Part shown: one piece after another, positions 59,887 through 64,000 of the stretch
How the letters are laid out: the number at the start of each line of letters is the position of its first letter
Position numbering within the stretch: the stretch's first letter is position 1
Source: Dehalogenimonas lykanthroporepellens BL-DC-9
GTDB lineage: Bacteria > Chloroflexota > Dehalococcoidia > Dehalococcoidales > Dehalococcoidaceae
Reading direction: 5' to 3'
NCBI GenBank assembly: GCA_000143165.1
Contig: CP002084.1
Coordinates: 806,001 to 870,000 of the forward strand
Length of the DNA stretch: 64,000 nt
Program-made: the position numbers and the translations under genes
The notes under the pieces: generated by a model
Databases searched by the model: none
What the model was told of the DNA's origin: nothing
The model's input: the letters and a program-made list of their open reading frames with translations, nothing else

Positions 59887-60570
59887 TCAGGGCATTTCCA
59901 GATAATAGCCCAACCCCGGCTTGCTCATGATGGCCGGACAGGGTGTTTTACTTTCTTCCAGTTTGCGCCGCAAGCGACCTATATATACTCTCAAGGCGTT
60001 AACTGCACCGGGATAGTTCTCGCCCCAGATAATCTCTGCCAACCTGTCGTGGCTGACTACGTTTCCTTTATTGCGCATGAGTTGAGACATTATCAGCCCC
60101 TCGGTTCGGGTCAGCTCCAGTTCACCGTTATCGGCACATTGCAGAACGTTCCGGGCAGTATCCAGGGTGAAACCGCTGAAGCTGATGACCGGTGGCTCGC
60201 TGGCCGCGGCCTGACGCCGAAGGAGGGTCCTGACCCTGGCCAGCAGTTCCATTTGCCGGAACGGTTTGACAACATAATCGTCAGCCCCCCATTCCAGCCC
60301 TTTTACGATGTCCTGCTCATCGCCCCGGGCGGTGAGGACCATAATCAGGACCTGTGATGACTGCCTGATACTCTTCAAAACCTCGAACCCGTCCATATCG
60401 GGCAGACCCAGATCAAGAATAACCACCTCCGGATTTTCCGCCTGCGCCAGGCTTACTCCCTCCTTACCGAACCTGGCGGTGAACAGTTCCGCGTCCGGCA
60501 TATTCATATTGAAAGCCAGTTCCAGGTAATCAACGATAGTCCGGTCATCCTCGATAATCAACACCTTCAT
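59887..60570 (-). CDS. OmpR/PhoB-family response regulator
   Basis: The 227-residue protein has a receiver domain (IIEDDRTIVDY, VILDLGLPDMDG, VVKPFRQMELL) and a winged helix (LTRTEGLIMSQLM, ALRVYIGRLRRKLE). It overlaps the kinase gene by 4 bp. It is a paralogue of the regulator at 38986-39687. Confidence 0.95.
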   Translation of the reverse strand: MKVLIIEDDRTIVDYLELAFNMNMPDAELFTARFGKEGVSLAQAENPEVVILDLGLPDMDGFEVLKSIRQSSQVLIMVLTARGDEQDIVKGLEWGADDYVVKPFRQMELLARVRTLLRRQAAASEPPVISFSGFTLDTARNVLQCADNGELELTRTEGLIMSQLMRNKGNVVSHDRLAEIIWGENYPGAVNALRVYIGRLRRKLEESKTPCPAIMSKPGLGYYLEMP

Positions 60571-62507
60571 TTAGTTGCCTCCTTTATCAACGGATCAGTT
60601 TTATTAACCGGCACCTCGACAGTAAAGGTACTGCCTTTACCCTCTTCACTGTTTACGGTGATATACCCATGATGAAGTTCGACCAGCCGCCTGGCCAGTG
60701 CCAGACCCAACCCAAGGCCGCCGTGACGGGCGCCGCTTTTCTTGAGCCTGCGGTAAGGCAGAAAGATATTTTCATGTTCATCTTCGGAAATACCAAGGCC
60801 GTTGTCGCACACCTCGATACGCAAATTTCCTGATACGATTCGAGCTTTCAGTTCGATAACCCCCCCGCTGGGTGTATACTTGAAAGCGTTGTTAAGCAAG
60901 TTCATCACGGTCTGGTCCAGGCGGTTGGCATCCGCCCAGACGCGACCGAGGTCATCCGGAACATCAACGATAAACCGCTGGCCGTTAGCCTGAGCTTCAA
61001 CCCTGGCATATTCCGCCGTTTTCCTGAGAACAAAGGCAGCATCGATATAAGTGCAGTTGAGTTCCAGCAGACCCATCTGGCCTTTTTCAAGGTCAAAAAG
61101 CTGACTTACCGTTCGGTTCAGGTTGACCGCACCCATGTGCACGTTTTCAGCCATCCTGTTCCATGGCGCCTCTGTCAATCCCTGCACCAGAGCTTCACTG
61201 GCCCCGAGTAACGGAGTCAGCGGGGTCTTGAGATCATGGACCAGGGCATGCGTAAACATCCGGCGTTGCTCAATTTGCTCGGTCAACTGGGCGTTAACCT
61301 GCGCCAGAGCGGCTGTTCTTTCCTCCACCAGTTCTTCCAGTCTGGTTTGATGAAGCACCAGTTCCTGTTCCATTATCTTGCGCTCGGTGACATCTGCGGC
61401 GATAATGCCGATGCCGTCATTGACCCGGAATATCTTGACATCCAGATACCGTGGGTCACCGGAAGATTCTTCTGTCGCCAGGGAGTAATTGATGGTTCCG
61501 CCCTCGGTCAGCACACGGCGGTACTCATCGGCATGGTCAGTAAACCCGACACTTCTCCCTAAGTCGAAGATATGAGCACCCAGGCTTTCCTCGCGGGTAC
61601 GCCCGGATAGAGCGAATGCCGCCGGATTGGCTTCAACCAGTTTCAAACCGGCATCATAAAGATAAAAGGCATCTGTCGCCGAGTTTATGAAAGCCGCCAG
61701 CTGTCTCTGGGAAACCCTCAGTGCCTCTTCGGCATTTTTCCGGCGGCTCACATCCCAGGCAAAGACGAAATTATATTCCTGATCTCCGTATTTAACGTAA
61801 CTGCCGCTGACTTCCACCGGAAAAATTCTTCCATCTCTAGCTCTGAAAACGGATTCCAAGACCGATGTCTGCACTCTTTTGAAGTTTTCCCACATCACTG
61901 GCCACATGGAAGGCGGAAAATTGACATCCACCTGATGTATGGTCATATTGAGGAGTTCGTTGCTGGAATATCCCAGAGCCTTGACCGCGCCTTCGTTGGC
62001 GTACACTATCCGCCCCTGGTCGTTGACCCAGAGTATCAGACCGCCGGATTTATCCAGGAAAAACCGGCTGATATAAAGGGCTTCACTGGTCTGTTTGCGA
62101 TGGCTGATATCCCTTAAAAAAACCACCAGGCGCTCCCGGCCGCAGACATCGGTCAGGGTACTGCCGACTTCTACCGGCAGTAGTGTGCCGTCAAGCCGGC
62201 GCAACTGGTATTCCCGCTCAACGACCACCGGACTGGAATCAACATCATCGGATAGCTGGAACTCCGGAATCAATTCAAGGAAATTTCCGGGTGGCGCCGT
62301 CCGTTCATCATAACCGCTCAATCTGGTCATGGAGGCATTGACCGCCATAATATCAAAGGAAACTCTATCAAGAATAGTTGCGGCCCAGGGCATCAATTGA
62401 AACAGACGATGTATCTCCTGGATGACCAGGCTATCAGGAATAGGCGATATACCAGCGGTAACCCTGGTCAGCGGTTTGTCATGGGGTGGCGGTTTATTTT
62501 CAGCCAT
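60567..62507 (-). CDS. Cytoplasmic multi-PAS histidine kinase
   Basis: The 646-residue protein has no transmembrane helix. It carries about four PAS/PAC units (residues about 25-145, 145-255, 260-370), each ending in a PAC-like DISHRK, DVSRRK or DVTERK motif. A coiled coil, a HisKA domain (H424 in ALVHDLKTPLT) and HATPase (LLNNAFKYTP, DNGLGI, GGLGLGLALARR) follow. The PAS ligand is unknown; heme or flavin binding is not evident. Its start is leaderless-type: TATAAT ends 8 nt before the ATG. Confidence 0.93.
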   Translation of the reverse strand: MAENKPPPHDKPLTRVTAGISPIPDSLVIQEIHRLFQLMPWAATILDRVSFDIMAVNASMTRLSGYDERTAPPGNFLELIPEFQLSDDVDSSPVVVEREYQLRRLDGTLLPVEVGSTLTDVCGRERLVVFLRDISHRKQTSEALYISRFFLDKSGGLILWVNDQGRIVYANEGAVKALGYSSNELLNMTIHQVDVNFPPSMWPVMWENFKRVQTSVLESVFRARDGRIFPVEVSGSYVKYGDQEYNFVFAWDVSRRKNAEEALRVSQRQLAAFINSATDAFYLYDAGLKLVEANPAAFALSGRTREESLGAHIFDLGRSVGFTDHADEYRRVLTEGGTINYSLATEESSGDPRYLDVKIFRVNDGIGIIAADVTERKIMEQELVLHQTRLEELVEERTAALAQVNAQLTEQIEQRRMFTHALVHDLKTPLTPLLGASEALVQGLTEAPWNRMAENVHMGAVNLNRTVSQLFDLEKGQMGLLELNCTYIDAAFVLRKTAEYARVEAQANGQRFIVDVPDDLGRVWADANRLDQTVMNLLNNAFKYTPSGGVIELKARIVSGNLRIEVCDNGLGISEDEHENIFLPYRRLKKSGARHGGLGLGLALARRLVELHHGYITVNSEEGKGSTFTVEVPVNKTDPLIKEATK

Positions 62508-62515
62508 ACGGCCAT

Positions 62516-62544
62516 ATTATAATTGTTAACCTGTAGTTTGTGAA
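62516..62544 (-). promoter_or_regulatory. Promoter directly before the PAS kinase (leaderless candidate)
   Basis: TTCACA (62544-62539), 17-nt spacer, TATAAT (62521-62516), then 8 nt to the ATG at 62507 with no ribosome binding site. Confidence 0.6.
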
Positions 62545-62584
62545 TATTTTTACCGCAAATAAGGATAATTGTCCATAATGCCCA

Positions 62585-63961
62585 TTATTCCGGAACGGCA
62601 TTACTCAGGGCTTTCAGTACCAGTTCGGACAACGCGGGATGAATATGAATGCCGGAGGCGATATGGTCGATACCGCCTTCGTTGGCCATGGCATTGACGA
62701 CCTCCTGTACCAGCACCGAAGACCATGGGCCAACAATATGAGCACCTAGTATTTTGCCGGTATCCTGCTCGAGGATAATCTTGGCAAACCCGTCATCGTC
62801 CATCATCGCTGTTCCAAGGGCGGTGTCCTTGTAATCCGCCCTGCCCACCATTATCTTGGTGTGGTTTTTCCGGGCTGTGGCTTCGGTCAGGCCAACAGAT
62901 CCGATCTGAGGATGAGTAAAAACAGCATGCGGTGATGACTGATAGTCCATGACTGCCTGATGCCCGTGAAGTCCATTGGCGGCGGCGACCGCGGCCTCGG
63001 CATGGGCGGTATGAGTGAACTGTTCCCTGCCGTTGATATCACCGAAGGCATAGATGCCTTTGACACCGGTCTCCAGATGTTCGTTGACCTTGATGAACCC
63101 CGGTTCATCGGTTTCGATACCCGACTGCTTTACCTTCAACAGGTCGGTATTGGGGATGCGGCCGGTAGCCACCAGCAATTTCTGAGCCCGGACACTGTCC
63201 GCGCCACTGCCCCCCGCCCTTTCATAATTGACTATAAATCCGAGCTGGTCGCCAGCTGAAGCGACATCGGTAACCCTGGCTCCGGTTATCACTTCCATCC
63301 GACGTCGCAAGGCTCGGGTGACGGTTTCGATAATCTCCGGCTCCTCCCCGGTCAGGATATCGGAACGCATTTCCAGCAGGGTAACCCGGGTGCCCATGGC
63401 TTCGAAGAAGTGAGCGAACTCCACACCGATGTATCCGCCCCCGATTATGACCAGACTGTCCGGTCGCTCTTCCAGTTCCAGGAGTGTTTCATTGGTAAGA
63501 TAGTCCACATTGTTGAGCCCCTGAATCGGCGGCACCGCCGGTCGGGTTCCAGCGGCGATGAATATCTTTTCGGCCTTGATTTCCGTCGAGCCTACCCGCA
63601 GGGTATAAGGCGCTATGAACTCCCCGGTGCCGTCGTAGAAATCCAGGGCATCTGAACTTTCCAGATACCGCCGTATGCCAGAGCTGTCCTCATGTACCAC
63701 CTGACGCATCCGCTTCATGATGGCCGGAAAATCAATGCTTTCCACCCGTCCTTCAACCCCAAGCCGCGCGGCTTCTCTTATCTCCATAATGCGGTCAGCC
63801 GGGAAAATAAGCATCTTCGATGGAATACAGCCGACGTTAAGGCAGGTGCCGCCAACCGGCCCCCGGTCCACCAGAGCCGCCTTGAGGCCAAGTTCAACCG
63901 CATTGTCCAGAACATCCAGCCCGGCACCGGACCCGATGACGATTACGTCATAGTGTTTCAT
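62585..63961 (-). CDS. FAD-dependent pyridine nucleotide-disulfide oxidoreductase (Lpd-like) 2
   Basis: The 458-residue flavoprotein has VIVIGSGAGLDVLDNA at the FAD site (one Gly of the usual GxGxxG is shifted), the redox pair in GGTCLNVGCIPSK, LVIIGGGYIGVEFA for NAD(P), YAFGDING, and HIHPALSEL at the dimer interface. It resembles lipoamide dehydrogenase and mycothione reductase-like proteins. No lipoyl enzyme genes are adjacent. The ATG follows AAGGAGGCGGCC; a TG-A-TACAAT box lies farther up. Confidence 0.88.
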   Translation of the reverse strand: MKHYDVIVIGSGAGLDVLDNAVELGLKAALVDRGPVGGTCLNVGCIPSKMLIFPADRIMEIREAARLGVEGRVESIDFPAIMKRMRQVVHEDSSGIRRYLESSDALDFYDGTGEFIAPYTLRVGSTEIKAEKIFIAAGTRPAVPPIQGLNNVDYLTNETLLELEERPDSLVIIGGGYIGVEFAHFFEAMGTRVTLLEMRSDILTGEEPEIIETVTRALRRRMEVITGARVTDVASAGDQLGFIVNYERAGGSGADSVRAQKLLVATGRIPNTDLLKVKQSGIETDEPGFIKVNEHLETGVKGIYAFGDINGREQFTHTAHAEAAVAAANGLHGHQAVMDYQSSPHAVFTHPQIGSVGLTEATARKNHTKIMVGRADYKDTALGTAMMDDDGFAKIILEQDTGKILGAHIVGPWSSVLVQEVVNAMANEGGIDHIASGIHIHPALSELVLKALSNAVPE

Positions 63962-64000
63962 GGCCGCCTCCTTGAATCTGACGTCCCGACCATTGTATCA

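Noticed and set aside
1-64000. CRISPR array, prophage, insertion sequence or rRNA
   Set aside because: I saw no direct-repeat array, transposase, integrase catalytic domain, phage structural gene or rRNA sequence. The recombinase-like segment at 42300-42571 is a domain of the GreA fusion.

Overview
The window looks like chromosome from a corrinoid-dependent, strictly anaerobic Chloroflexota bacterium of the class Dehalococcoidia, and most resembles Dehalogenimonas. This is inferred from four things: a Tat-exported reductive dehalogenase (rdhA) with no rdhB beside it, an 11-subunit complex I without NuoEFG, a fused mannosylglycerate synthase/phosphatase (mgsD) of the Dehalococcoides type, and moderate G+C with dense gene packing. 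I see no prophage, insertion sequence, CRISPR array or rRNA. One tRNA, tRNA-Gly(CCC), is present.

Layout. 1-6.4 kb (minus strand): infC (partial), thrS, an alanine-rich membrane-anchored coiled-coil protein, and a redox cluster (ferredoxin, zinc ribbon, Crp/Fnr regulator, QueG-like Fe-S protein). 6.6-7.9 kb: an FtsZ/tubulin-like GTPase. 8.0-17.9 kb: nuoABCDHIJKLMN behind a strong promoter. 18-24.6 kb: tatD, nth, cobQ, birA, a stand-alone LigD-type phosphoesterase and a flavin disulfide oxidoreductase. 24.8-28 kb: rdhA, a UroD-family protein, tRNA-Gly and tatA. 28-36.7 kb: msrA, small metal-binding proteins, an orphan NarL-type regulator, a DMT permease, a cyclase, a LOG-like protein, then eno, an HgdB-like protein and gap. 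36.8-40.6 kb: a second FtsZ-like paralogue, a two-component system and two small unknown proteins. 40.6-45.1 kb (minus): thiC followed by two site-2 proteases that flank a GreA fused to a recombinase-type core-binding domain. 45.2-52.4 kb: rsmG, an R3H ATPase, tmk and a 1414-residue surface protein. 52.4-56.2 kb (minus): mgsD, glnK and amt. 56.4-57.9 kb: efp and epmA. 57.9-64 kb (minus): a nitrilase, an FMN-dependent dioxygenase-like enzyme, a PAS kinase/regulator pair and a second disulfide oxidoreductase.

How the parts fit. rdhA, tatA, cobQ (corrinoid) and the ferredoxin-side complex I fit organohalide respiration. amt-glnK and mgsD cover nitrogen and compatible-solute needs. eno and gap serve central carbon metabolism, probably in the gluconeogenic direction. 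The efp-epmA pair predicts lysylated EF-P.

Most notable signals: (1) two colinear FtsZ-like GTPases that keep the two T7-loop aspartates and end in DVPSLLD or DIPSLLE, resembling the FtsZ C-terminal partner-binding peptide; (2) an FNR-type palindrome centred exactly 41.5 bp upstream of a predicted start site, next to the Crp/Fnr gene; (3) a set of genes with a -10 box 6-12 nt before the start codon and no ribosome binding site, suggesting leaderless mRNAs; (4) the GreA-core-binding-domain fusion between two intramembrane proteases; (5) infC apparently starting at AUA. All calls come from reading the sequence; no database search was run.
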